Origin: Proteobacteria bacterium UBA664
GTDB lineage: Bacteria; Pseudomonadota; Gammaproteobacteria; UBA7966
Assembly (NCBI GenBank): GCA_002299125.1
Contig: DBNU01000237.1
Span: 1-20,852 of the forward strand
Direction: 5' to 3'
DNA length: 20,852 nucleotides
This document shows positions 1-8,150 of the stretch, piece by piece. The first letter of the stretch is position 1. Each line of letters opens with the position of its first letter. The notes beneath the pieces are model-generated. The model was not told where the DNA came from and searched no databases. It saw only the letters and a list, made by a program, of their open reading frames with translations. Position numbers and translations under genes: made by a program.

Positions 1-367
1 CGGTGCGGCACTCTGGGGTTCGCTGCTCTTCGGCAGCATGCTGAGCCTCACCCGCCTGGCGGCGGTGGGCCGACGCAACCCGGCCGTCGCCTGGGTCACG
101 CATTGGGCCTACATGCTGCGTGCCTCACTGGTCGCCTATGCGGTCGGTGGCATCTTCCTCGGTATCACCTATTGGGACCTGTTCTACCAGTTGGTGTTCT
201 GCACCGTACTGATGCAAGCCATCGTGCAGGAGGAACTGGCTGCTACCGGCACCGCCACACCGGGCATCAGGCCACATGCGCCATCCACCCGGCGTCACTT
301 GCCGCCACGCCACCAGCCCGTGCCCGCACACCGCACGGGTCATTCGCAGGCTGCCCCCATCCGATGA
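1..367 (+). CDS. O-antigen ligase/O-glycosylation ligase-like membrane protein, C-terminal fragment (XrtA-associated)
   Basis: Only the last 121 codons are in the window; the frame is open from base 2 to the TGA at 365-367. The fragment carries hydrophobic stretches typical of the end of a polytopic inner-membrane protein, including the motif SLVAYAVGGIFLGITYWDL, which I recognise from the exosortase-A-associated O-antigen ligase/polymerase family (TIGR03097-like). Such proteins move or polymerise lipid-linked oligosaccharide on the periplasmic side. After the last membrane segment there is a basic, Pro/His/Arg-rich tail of about 40 residues that looks non-family. The stop overlaps the start of the next gene as ATGA, so the two are probably translationally coupled. 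The family call is moderately sure because most of the protein is missing. Confidence 0.62.
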   Translation, partial: GAALWGSLLFGSMLSLTRLAAVGRRNPAVAWVTHWAYMLRASLVAYAVGGIFLGITYWDLFYQLVFCTVLMQAIVQEELAATGTATPGIRPHAPSTRRHLPPRHQPVPAHRTGHSQAAPIR

Positions 368-2166
368 ACTCGCTTGCCCTGCTCCTCGATCAGAACACCG
401 AACGCCACCGGCGAACGCGGCAGATCCTGTTCGGCACTGCCCCCGAAGACCACCCACCCCCAAACGGCCTGAGCCTCGCGCCGACACCGGGCGCCGGCTG
501 CGCCGCCTCGGCAGGGTGGCAGGCCGCGATCAGCGGAGACCCCCGCTGGCGAGACGAGGACCTCGCCCGGATCGCTCGGGAAGAAGGGCACGCACGCGCA
601 CTCATCGAGGCCTGGCACCGCAACGGCCCGCGCAGCCTGGAGGGACTGGAAGGCCACTGGGCGCTGGCGGTGCACGAGGTGGGCACGCAGAGGACGCACC
701 TGGCAGTCGATGCACTCGGGATCGCGACCCTCGCCTGGTCCGTGGACGCCGACCGGATCCTTGTCCACGCGCGGGCCGATCGCGTTGCGCGCGCCCTCGG
801 TGCCGGTATCGATCCGCAAGGGCTGTACGATTACCTCTACTGCCACATGATCCCGGCACCTGCGACCGTCTGGCAGCGCGTGCAGAAGCTTCCGCCCGGA
901 TGTCTCGTCAGCATCAGCGAGGCTGGCGCACGAGTCGAACGCTGGTGGTCCCCTCCCTGGCGCGAGCCTGAGCGGGCAGACTTCGATGAACGGGTACGCG
1001 CACTCGACGCCACACTCGAGACCGCGACGGCCCAGGCGCTCGACGACACCCCGGCCGCCGCCTTCCTGAGCGGCGGTCTGGACAGCAGCAGCGTAGTCAG
1101 TATGGCCGCACGGCTGCGCGGGACAGCCGTGGATGCCTTCGCCATCGGCTTCGCGGCCGAGGGTTACGACGAAATGGAATGGGCGCGAGCGGCTGCCCGC
1201 CATGCGGGTGTGCGTCTGCACGAGCGCTATGTCACCGCGGAGGACATCCTCGAGACCATCCCGGAAGTCTCTGCTGCCTACGACGAACCCTTTGGCAACG
1301 CCTCTGCGGTGCCGGCCCTCATCTGCGCGCGTACGGCGCGCGCCGCCGGCTTCAGCCGCATCCTGGCCGGCGATGGGGGTGATGAGATCTTCGGTGGCAA
1401 CGCGCGCTACGCGAAGCAGTTCGTGTTCGAGCGTTGGCAACACCTGCCGGTGTCCGTGCGCGCGTTGCTGACTCCTGTGTTCGACAACACGCTCACGCGC
1501 CATATTCCGGTATTTACCAAGGCCGCAAGTTACGTCAGCCAGGCGCAGATCCCGCTGCCGGACCGCCTCGAAAGTTACAACTTCCTGCACCGTCACGATC
1601 CGACGGAAGTCCTTACGGCCAGTTTCCTCAAGGATATCGATCGCGAGCGTGCGCTCGTCGGAATGCGCAACCGCTGGACCACAACGGACGGCGTACCGAT
1701 CATCAAGCGCCTGCTCGATTTCGATCTCGAGTACACCCTCGCCGACAACGATCTGCGAAAAGTCAACCGTATGTGCGCCCTGGCCGGCATCGAGGTGCGC
1801 TATCCCTTTCTCGACGCCGCGATGATTCGCCTCGCAGCCGGCCTGCCTGCGGCATGGCTGGTGCGCAACGGCGAGTTGCGCTGGTTCTATCGGCGGGCCA
1901 TGCAGGGCGTGCTGGCGCAGGCGACGCTCGCCAAGGGCAAGCACGGCTTCGGCCTGCCCTTCGGCCTCTGGCTGCGTGAGCACGCTGGCCTGCGCGCGCT
2001 GGCCAGTGAGCACCTGCAGGCACTGCGGCGGCGCGGCTGGTTTCGTGAGGACTGGATCGATTTCCTCCTCCGGCAGCATCGCGAGGGACACGCCGAGTAC
2101 TACGGCGTGATGATCTGGGTGATGGTGCTGCTGGAGGCCTGGATGCAGGCCCAGGAAGCGGCCTGA
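364..2166 (+). CDS. Asparagine-synthetase-family amidotransferase with degenerate glutaminase domain (XrtA EPS locus)
   Basis: A 600-residue protein of the AsnB family. The C-terminal synthetase half is intact: PP-loop SGGLDSS at 236-242, the AGDGGDEIFGG segment at about 335-345, then GIEVRYPFLDA and the late KHGFGLPFG block. It should therefore adenylate a carboxylate and amidate it, plausibly on a uronic acid or other sugar of the EPS. The N-terminal half keeps class-II amidotransferase landmarks (SLEGLEGHWALAVHE; the LPPGCLVSI turn) but starts MNSLALLL and lacks the Cys2 nucleophile of the usual MCGI start. It should not hydrolyse glutamine itself; free ammonia or an amine may be the nitrogen donor, as in beta-lactam synthetases. 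The start at 364 overlaps the upstream stop as ATGA. An in-frame upstream ATG at 103 would overlap the ligase gene deeply and gives non-family sequence. Confidence 0.85.
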   Translation: MNSLALLLDQNTERHRRTRQILFGTAPEDHPPPNGLSLAPTPGAGCAASAGWQAAISGDPRWRDEDLARIAREEGHARALIEAWHRNGPRSLEGLEGHWALAVHEVGTQRTHLAVDALGIATLAWSVDADRILVHARADRVARALGAGIDPQGLYDYLYCHMIPAPATVWQRVQKLPPGCLVSISEAGARVERWWSPPWREPERADFDERVRALDATLETATAQALDDTPAAAFLSGGLDSSSVVSMAARLRGTAVDAFAIGFAAEGYDEMEWARAAARHAGVRLHERYVTAEDILETIPEVSAAYDEPFGNASAVPALICARTARAAGFSRILAGDGGDEIFGGNARYAKQFVFERWQHLPVSVRALLTPVFDNTLTRHIPVFTKAASYVSQAQIPLPDRLESYNFLHRHDPTEVLTASFLKDIDRERALVGMRNRWTTTDGVPIIKRLLDFDLEYTLADNDLRKVNRMCALAGIEVRYPFLDAAMIRLAAGLPAAWLVRNGELRWFYRRAMQGVLAQATLAKGKHGFGLPFGLWLREHAGLRALASEHLQALRRRGWFREDWIDFLLRQHREGHAEYYGVMIWVMVLLEAWMQAQEAA

Positions 2167-2218
2167 ACCGTCAGATGAGGAAGGCCGCGGCGGGGCGCGG
2201 CTCGCCTCTCAAGCACGC

Positions 2219-2247
2219 GGGGGACACTGGCAATGGCAGTGTCCGCC
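2219..2247. terminator. Hairpin between convergent genes, candidate bidirectional terminator
   Basis: GGACACTG (2222-2229) and CAGTGTCC (2237-2244) form a perfect 8-bp stem with a 7-nt loop. One mismatch and two more G-C pairs extend it to 2219/2247. It sits in the 84-bp gap where the plus-strand synthetase gene and the long minus-strand operon meet tail to tail, which is where a shared terminator is expected. No T-run follows on either side, so it is not a textbook intrinsic terminator. Confidence 0.4.
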
Positions 2248-2250
2248 CGA

Positions 2251-3609
2251 TCAGCCCGGTGCGACGCGGCTCATCACATAGCGATGCTTGCCCGAAGCCT
2301 CGCTCGCCAGCTCGCTGTGATATTCGAGCCTGACCTCGACCGTCTGCCCCAGGCGCGCTGTGAGCCCCTCCACGACACGAGTTGCTGCAACATCGTCCCA
2401 TTGCGCGTTCACCACCATTTCGACGCGGGTCAATGCCAGAGTCTCCTGCACGATGCGGAACTGCTCGACGCCCGGCTCATCACGCAACACGTAGATAAGG
2501 GCCAGTCCGTGCATGACCGTGCCATCGGCGGCCACGACGAAATCGGTGCTTCGGCCCTCCACCGAGGCCAGCAGCGGCAAACCGCGCCCGCAGGCGCAGG
2601 GCTCCGTGGCACGGGTGGCGATATCCCCGGTCCGATAGCGGATGAAGGGGAAGTCCCCGCTCCTGAGATGAGTCACGACCACCTCGCCGGCACAGCCATC
2701 CGGGACCGGTTGGCCCTCACTGTCCAACAGCTCGAGGACGATGTCCTCGGCCGTCAGATGCAGGCCGCCTTGAGGGCACTCGTGGGCGATGAAGCCGGCA
2801 TCGCGTCCACCGTAGCCGTTGGCTACCGGGGCAGCGAATACGCGACTGATGAGTTCCCGCTGGTGCGGATAGAGCCGCTCCGAGGTCACGAACACCACGG
2901 CAATTCCCAGCCCATCCAGACGCACCCCGGAGCGCTCGGCGTGACGCGCGATGAGCGCCAGGGCCGACGGATAGCCGAACAGCATCCGTGGCCGGAAGCC
3001 GTGGATCTCAGCGATGAAACGATCAAGTTTCTGCGCCGACATCTCGAAGGCCGGCAACAGGCGCGTACGCATCAGTGCGTCGCGCCAGCCGCGCAGCCGA
3101 TCCTGGGCACCGACCTCGATCGGTGAACCCCACACGACCATCTCACGATCGCCGATGTCCACGTTCCACCAGCGGGTGGCCCGCCACTTCGCGGCCACAT
3201 CGTGCGCTACCCGTTCGCGACCGAGCCAGAACACAAGCGGTGCGCCACTGGAACCGCCGGTGTTGCTCCGCTGCAGTCCCTTCGCCCCGGGACGCTTCAT
3301 CGCCTCGATCTGTGCACGGATGGTGGGCTTGTCGAGCAGTGGCAGCCGGGCAAGGTCCGCTGGCTCGCGGATCTCACGCGCTGCAATTCCATGTGCAGCG
3401 AAGAGCCGTCCCCAGTAGGGCACCTCACGCACCGCAGAGTCGATGAATGTCGTCAGCGTGGCGGCGGCCCGATCTTCCAGCGCTGCACGAGAGAGCCATT
3501 GTGAACGCTCCATGGCTAGACGGATGCGCCGGCTGGCGTGCCCCTTGGCCAGACACTGCGACGGGAAGATCACCCGGGACACCAGCAGGGTCCATGGATC
3601 GACGCTCAT
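2251..3609 (-). CDS. CapK/PaaK-like adenylate-forming enzyme (phenylacetate-CoA ligase family)
   Basis: A 452-residue protein of the PaaK/CapK branch of adenylate-forming enzymes, near the usual family length. Visible landmarks are the ATP loop TGGSSGAPL (117-125), FGYPSAL (211-217), NGYGGRDAGFIAHECPQGG (264-282), the YRTGDIA strand (325-331), and CACGRGLP (338-345) followed by EGRSTDF. The family activates a carboxylic acid as an acyl-adenylate and often makes a thioester; in capsule and EPS loci the substrate is generally unknown. The start MSVDPWTLLVSRVIFPSQ is chosen because the N-terminus then matches family layout (FP...L.KG...ERSQW); an upstream in-frame ATG at 3885 runs deep into the glycosyltransferase gene. 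It is the last gene of the minus operon, 58 nt after the preceding stop. The ribosome-binding site is weak (GGCAGGGC). Confidence 0.85.
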   Translation of the reverse strand: MSVDPWTLLVSRVIFPSQCLAKGHASRRIRLAMERSQWLSRAALEDRAAATLTTFIDSAVREVPYWGRLFAAHGIAAREIREPADLARLPLLDKPTIRAQIEAMKRPGAKGLQRSNTGGSSGAPLVFWLGRERVAHDVAAKWRATRWWNVDIGDREMVVWGSPIEVGAQDRLRGWRDALMRTRLLPAFEMSAQKLDRFIAEIHGFRPRMLFGYPSALALIARHAERSGVRLDGLGIAVVFVTSERLYPHQRELISRVFAAPVANGYGGRDAGFIAHECPQGGLHLTAEDIVLELLDSEGQPVPDGCAGEVVVTHLRSGDFPFIRYRTGDIATRATEPCACGRGLPLLASVEGRSTDFVVAADGTVMHGLALIYVLRDEPGVEQFRIVQETLALTRVEMVVNAQWDDVAATRVVEGLTARLGQTVEVRLEYHSELASEASGKHRYVMSRVAPG

Positions 3610-3667
3610 GCCCTGCCGGCCCCGGCCACGACACGATCTGCGAAAGCGCGGTCGAGCATGCGCGCCG

Positions 3668-4924
3668 TCACGCGGATCGCGCTCCCGCCGCAGGCTCGAC
3701 GACACGTGCCTGCCGGTGCAGATCCTCAAAGATCTGCACCAGTCTCTGCACGCGCGTCTCCCAGGCATTCGCTTCGGCGTGCTGTCGGATGAAATCCCGC
3801 GGCCATGCGGCAGCCAGTGCGGCTTCGATGGTCGCAGCCAGCCCTTGCGCATCGCCAAATGGGACGATGTGCCCAAGGCGCGCATCGCTCAGCACCTCCG
3901 CGTTGCCGCCGACATCGGTGGTCACCACCGGCAGGCTGCACGCCATCGCCTCGAGGAAGACATTGGCCCAACCCTCATTGCGCGTTGCAAGCACGAAGAT
4001 GTCAGCGGCCGAGAGCGGCCAGCGGAGTTCATCGCTGGCGATCCGACCGAGAAAATGCACGTGTTCGCTGATCCCGAGCGCCTCTGCCTGAGTGCGCAGT
4101 CTTGGTCCCCAATCGCCCTCACCACTCGCCCCACCGGCGATGAGGTAATGCAGACGAGGATCCCGGGCAATGAGGTCCGGCAGGATATCGAGCACTCGAT
4201 GGAAACCCTTGCGTTCGCACAGACCGCCGACGCTGATCAGGACACGCGCATCCGCAGACAATCCGAGCCGGCGGCGGGCCTCTGTCCGGTTCATGGGACG
4301 AAAGCGCTCGATATCGACACCGTTGCCGACGACCTCCTCCCGTCGGGGGCACGCGCCCAGCGCCCGCACGTGCTCAAGGAGGGCTGCCGCTACAGAGAGC
4401 ACACAATCGACCTGACCGAGTGCCCGCACCATGCGCGTCCGCCGCCCGGCCTGGCGAGCGAGCGGAACCTCCGTTCCGCGCAGCGTCACGCAGACCGGCA
4501 CTCCGAGACGCTGCCCCAACCACGCCGCGGCCACACCGTCCGGCCAGGCGAAGTGTGCATCCAGCACATCGAGTCGCCCGGCCTGCCGTAGCCCACGCAA
4601 CACGGGCAAGGCAGCACGGGCGAGGCTTGCCGCATCCAGCAGCCTGAGCACTCCGGGCGCGGCCAGGAAACGGGGTCGCAGTACCTCGATCCCCTGCATG
4701 CGCTCCCGCGACACGGCCGGGGGCCGCCAGTTGGGCCGTACGCGGCGGATGAGTGACTGACCGGGGAACCAGGGTCGCGGTGCCACGACCGTGAGGGGCA
4801 GGTTTTGCGCCACACGGAACATGCGTTCACGGATGAAGATCCCGGCCGCTGGTTCACCCGCGTGCGGGAACAGCGATGAAAGCGTCACCACTGCGGGAGC
4901 CCTCTTCGGGGCACCGCAGTTCAT
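3668..4924 (-). CDS. GT4-family glycosyltransferase
   Basis: A 418-residue GT-B retaining glycosyltransferase of family GT4. The N-terminal acceptor domain contains SLFPHAGEPAAGIFIRER (17-34) and the DAHFAWPDG and LRGTEVP loops. The C-terminal donor domain contains GNGVDIERF (200-208), SVGGLCERKG (231-240), and the E-x7-E donor motif with E317 and E325, followed by ACSLPVVTTDVGG. It should add one nucleotide-sugar-derived residue to a lipid-linked EPS intermediate at the inner face of the membrane; the sugar cannot be read from sequence. The ATG overlaps the TGA of the preceding TIGR03087-type glycosyltransferase (4921-4924), and no Shine-Dalgarno is evident, so coupled translation is likely. 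An Arg/Ala-rich tail ends the protein. Confidence 0.9.
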   Translation of the reverse strand: MNCGAPKRAPAVVTLSSLFPHAGEPAAGIFIRERMFRVAQNLPLTVVAPRPWFPGQSLIRRVRPNWRPPAVSRERMQGIEVLRPRFLAAPGVLRLLDAASLARAALPVLRGLRQAGRLDVLDAHFAWPDGVAAAWLGQRLGVPVCVTLRGTEVPLARQAGRRTRMVRALGQVDCVLSVAAALLEHVRALGACPRREEVVGNGVDIERFRPMNRTEARRRLGLSADARVLISVGGLCERKGFHRVLDILPDLIARDPRLHYLIAGGASGEGDWGPRLRTQAEALGISEHVHFLGRIASDELRWPLSAADIFVLATRNEGWANVFLEAMACSLPVVTTDVGGNAEVLSDARLGHIVPFGDAQGLAATIEAALAAAWPRDFIRQHAEANAWETRVQRLVQIFEDLHRQARVVEPAAGARSA

Positions 4925-6114
4925 GCAAACAACTCGTCTAGCAGCGAGAGCTTCCGGGTCCAGTCGTATTCGCGCAGCACGAAAGCGCGCGCATCCATGT
5001 TGGGCAAGACGGCATTGCCGTTGATACGTTCCAGCACGGCGGCAGCAAAGGCAGCGGGCTCGCTCTCAATCACGTGGGGTGTGTCCTTAGTGACTCGGAT
5101 GCCCTCAAAGGCGGCGGGTGTGCCGACCACCGGAAGCCCCATCGCCAAGGCCTCGAGTATCTTGTTCTGCACCCCCCGCGCGATGCGCAACGGCGCTACC
5201 GATACCCGTGCCTGCGCAAGCCAGGGACGCACGTCCGCCACGGTGCCCGTGACGATGACACCCGGCAGTTCCGCCAGTGCACGGACGCGGAGTCGTGGAC
5301 GGGCACCGACAATCGCAAGGCTTGTATCGGGGCGCTGCGCCCGCACAAGCGGCCAGATCGACTCGCAGAACCAGACCACAGCATCCTCATTGGGCGCGTA
5401 ATCCATCGCGCCAGTGAAGACAACTTCTCCCGGGCGTGCTGGCCAGTCACTCTGCGCGATGGCCTGGGGATCGAAATAGTTCGTATCGACGCCGTTCTCC
5501 ATGCAACTCACTCGCGCGACCGACTCGGGTGCGAGACGGCGAAACAACGCCGCCTCGGGTTCGCTGACGAAAAGTGTGTGATCGAAGGTGGCAGCCACTT
5601 TACGCTCGAATTCCAGCAGACGACGCCCCTCGCGGGCGTGGATCCAGGCGATCGCCCCCGTAGACGATGCCCCGTAGGCGCTGAACTTCTCGGAATCGAC
5701 ATCGACGAGATCGGCCACCCGCCGGGCACCCTGCCACTCTGGTCCCATGACATAGGCAGCCATGGAGGAGGAGAAGACCAGCACCCTACGCAGCGGCTCA
5801 CGTCGCTGCAGTCCCCGGATCCAGCGCAGCAGACGCGCCTGGCGAAAGTAGCGCAGGGAAAGCGGCTCACCGGTCAGCAAGCCAGGCATGCTCCGCAGCC
5901 TTTGCAGGCGCGGCCGCATGGGTACCACACAGGAGGAAGCGGCAAAATCCGCCAGCCGAGGCACGTGCACGGCGTCAGCCGGGTCGTCCATCAGCGCACC
6001 CAGATGCACGCGAAAGCGCGCGGCCAGATGCCGCAGGATGTGGAAGGACCGTACCTTGTCGCCCTTGTTTGGGGGAAAGGGAATGCGATGGGCCAGAAAA
6101 AGCAGCGATTCCAT
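4921..6114 (-). CDS. XrtA/PEP-CTERM-associated glycosyltransferase, TIGR03087 type
   Basis: A 397-residue GT-B glycosyltransferase with the signature N-terminus HRIPFPPNKGDKVRSFH (9-25), which I recognise as diagnostic of the exosortase-A-associated TIGR03087 family. Further landmarks are DVDSEKF (138-144), MENGVDTNYF (205-214), VFTGAMDYAPNEDAV (232-246) and the donor-site stretch GVQNKILEALAMGLPVVGTP (314-333). It is a predicted cytoplasmic or peripheral membrane enzyme adding a sugar to the EPS repeat unit. One nucleotide separates its ATG from the FemAB stop upstream, and its stop overlaps the next gene by ATGA, placing it firmly in the operon. Donor and acceptor are unknown. Confidence 0.93.
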   Translation of the reverse strand: MESLLFLAHRIPFPPNKGDKVRSFHILRHLAARFRVHLGALMDDPADAVHVPRLADFAASSCVVPMRPRLQRLRSMPGLLTGEPLSLRYFRQARLLRWIRGLQRREPLRRVLVFSSSMAAYVMGPEWQGARRVADLVDVDSEKFSAYGASSTGAIAWIHAREGRRLLEFERKVAATFDHTLFVSEPEAALFRRLAPESVARVSCMENGVDTNYFDPQAIAQSDWPARPGEVVFTGAMDYAPNEDAVVWFCESIWPLVRAQRPDTSLAIVGARPRLRVRALAELPGVIVTGTVADVRPWLAQARVSVAPLRIARGVQNKILEALAMGLPVVGTPAAFEGIRVTKDTPHVIESEPAAFAAAVLERINGNAVLPNMDARAFVLREYDWTRKLSLLDELFA

Positions 6115-6115
6115 C

Positions 6116-7156
6116 TCAGCCCAGGCTGCGCGCGAGCCACGGCCCGATGAAATTGGCTACCGGCAAGGGCAACTTCTGCCAGGCAGTGATGAACAAGCGA
6201 TACTTCGGGTTCAGCGGGTTCACATCCGGGACCGAGTTCGCGTTCACCAGATGGTAGCGATAGGGCAAGGGAACTGGCTCGAAGCCCCAGTTTTTCTTGA
6301 AGCTGAACGACCCCGTACCCTGTTTGCTGCGCCCGTAATCGAAGATCCTCGCACCTGACTCTGCGGCACGACACATCACTGACCAATACATGAAATCGAA
6401 GGCCTTGCTCGCGCGCGCCGCCGGCAGGCCGCCTCCATAGTAAGGGAGCACCTCGTCCCGGAAGTGGAAGGACAGAACGCTCGCGAGCGGACCACCCACC
6501 GAATCCGTTACCGTCATTACGCTGACTCGATCGCCGAACAATTCCAGCAGGCTGGCAAAGTGTCGGCGCGAAAACACCGGTGTCCCATGATCGCGCACGC
6601 TGGTCGCATAGATGGGGAAGAAACGCTCGATACCGCAGTCCATCTCGGCCAAGAGACCCGCCTCGATACCCTTGCGGACCATGGCGCGCTGCTTGCGCGG
6701 TATGGCCTTCATGTTCACATCCGGATCGTCATCGATGCGCTTGCGGAACGTGACATACAGATCCTTGCCCGGCCAGTCATCGCGCGCGCCTTCACGGAAG
6801 CGGAGCTCCAGGTGGTCCACGCCTCGCTGATGCGCCAGGGCCACGGCGTGTGCCTCGAGGGCGTCACGCGCTTCCTCAGTTCGTGCCAAGGTTCCGCCGT
6901 AGACGCAGAAGGGCAGCGACACAAGCGCGTGGCCGAACAGGCGACTCTTCACCTCCGCAAGTGGCAGCACGCCCTCGACCACGCCAGAGCGCGTAGCGGC
7001 GAGGAACTCTGCAGTGTGGCCGTGGACCTCCTCGATCAGTTGCTGCCACTCGGCCAGATGGAAGAAGGTCCCAGCCTCTTGCCCCTCGACAAAGGTGTTC
7101 CAGGCCACTCGCCCAACCGTGGCGAGCGGCACAACTTCGAGGCCTGCGTCCTGCAT
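6116..7156 (-). CDS. FemAB-family XrtA/PEP-CTERM system-associated protein
   Basis: A 346-residue protein of the FemAB/GNAT-fold superfamily, close to the XrtA-associated subfamily (TIGR03019-like). Landmarks are the early LAEWQQLI segment (35-41), LVSLPFCVYGG (79-88), IPRKQRAMVRKG (152-163), VLPYYGGGLP (236-245) and the conserved C-terminal block FDYGRSKQGTGSFSFKKN (272-289). FemAB proteins transfer aminoacyl groups from tRNA to peptidoglycan precursors; in EPS loci the presumed role is acyl or aminoacyl modification of the polysaccharide, which is inference. There is no signal peptide, so it should act in the cytoplasm. It begins 16 nt after the deacetylase stop, with only a weak GGCGGGAT upstream. 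Confidence 0.92.
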   Translation of the reverse strand: MQDAGLEVVPLATVGRVAWNTFVEGQEAGTFFHLAEWQQLIEEVHGHTAEFLAATRSGVVEGVLPLAEVKSRLFGHALVSLPFCVYGGTLARTEEARDALEAHAVALAHQRGVDHLELRFREGARDDWPGKDLYVTFRKRIDDDPDVNMKAIPRKQRAMVRKGIEAGLLAEMDCGIERFFPIYATSVRDHGTPVFSRRHFASLLELFGDRVSVMTVTDSVGGPLASVLSFHFRDEVLPYYGGGLPAARASKAFDFMYWSVMCRAAESGARIFDYGRSKQGTGSFSFKKNWGFEPVPLPYRYHLVNANSVPDVNPLNPKYRLFITAWQKLPLPVANFIGPWLARSLG

Positions 7157-7172
7157 CCGTTGCTATCCCGCC

Positions 7173-8087
7173 TCAGCCTGTAGCAGATCGCAGCACGGAG
7201 CGTGGCTGCTGTGATTGCACGGTCTCGGGCAAAAAGATGCGGTCCATGCGATCCCAGCGGAAATCCTTGAGCAGGCGTTCGAGTCGCCCGGCGACGCGGT
7301 CCAGATTGAGGTAATGGCGAAAGCGCGTGCGTAGGCTCAGGCTGCTGGGCCGAGGCTGATCCGGGTCGACCTCCCAAGGGTGCATGTAGAAAATGCACGG
7401 GCGCCCCTCCGACTGATTCACTCGCTGCAGGGCCCAGCGGGTTACTGCGTAGGGATAGAGGCGAAAGTACCCGCCGCCGCAGAAGGGTAGATTGCGATCG
7501 AACAGCCGCAGGGTAGACATGGGCACCTCGATGATCCCGGAGTCGGCATCGGTAAAGGCCGACCGCGGTGCCTCAGGGAAGCCGTAAAGATCATGTCGCA
7601 CGGGGAAGATACTGGAGCTGTACTCGTAGCCGGCCTCCTTGAGCACGCCGAGTGCCCAGAGATTGCGCTTACCGATCGAGAACGTCGGCGCGCGATAACC
7701 AAGCACCTGGCGTCCGCCAGTGTCCTCCAGCACCGACTTGGTCCGGATGACATCCTGGCGTAGCCGCTCGCGATCCATGTCGTGCACGCGTGTGTGATCC
7801 CAGCCATGGCTGGCGAGTTCGTGCCCTTCATCGACGATGCGCCGAATGAGTGCGGGATGACGTTCCGCGATCCAGCCCAGGCAGAAGAACGTGGCAGAAA
7901 CCCCACAGTTGGCGAAGAGATCGAGCAGAAGCCCGGTATTCTGTTCGACTCGGCTCGGCCATGAGTCCCATTCATCACGGGTCACGCGGCGCTCGAAGGC
8001 CGATACCTGGAAGTACTCCTCGACATCGACGCTCATGGCATTGATGACGGTAGTCGCCCGAGAGGCTGGAAGCTGATCCGCTTGCAT
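7173..8087 (-). CDS. XrtA system polysaccharide deacetylase (NodB-like, with DUF3473-type C-terminus)
   Basis: A 304-residue carbohydrate esterase 4/NodB-type deacetylase of the exosortase-associated branch (TIGR03006-like). Metal and catalytic landmarks are SVDVEEYF with D21, SHGWDH with H94 and H98, GYRAPTFSIG (130-139) and FYMHPWEVDPDQPR (233-246). The C-terminal part (HYLNLDRVAGRLERLL) matches the DUF3473 extension of this branch. It should remove N-acetyl groups from amino-sugar residues of the EPS precursor or polymer. No signal peptide is seen. ATG at 8087 is preferred because GAGGA lies about 8 nt upstream; an internal ATG at 8036 (MSVDVEEY) would still keep the domain. It follows the ATPase gene by 63 nt in the same operon. 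Confidence 0.94.
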   Translation of the reverse strand: MQADQLPASRATTVINAMSVDVEEYFQVSAFERRVTRDEWDSWPSRVEQNTGLLLDLFANCGVSATFFCLGWIAERHPALIRRIVDEGHELASHGWDHTRVHDMDRERLRQDVIRTKSVLEDTGGRQVLGYRAPTFSIGKRNLWALGVLKEAGYEYSSSIFPVRHDLYGFPEAPRSAFTDADSGIIEVPMSTLRLFDRNLPFCGGGYFRLYPYAVTRWALQRVNQSEGRPCIFYMHPWEVDPDQPRPSSLSLRTRFRHYLNLDRVAGRLERLLKDFRWDRMDRIFLPETVQSQQPRSVLRSATG

Positions 8088-8150
8088 GCGTCTGGTCCTC
8101 GAACCTCTCTGCCTTCCCCGGGATGGCCGGAGACGGGTGAACTGGGCGCG

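Noticed and set aside
340..2091. 583-residue antisense open frame over the synthetase gene
   Set aside because: It is opposite a gene with clear AsnB motifs, shows no domain or signal of its own, and long antisense frames are expected in GC-rich codons.
3609..3885. 92-codon N-terminal extension of the CapK-like protein
   Set aside because: It overlaps the end of the GT4 gene and is Arg-rich shadow sequence; the family N-terminus begins at the internal Met.
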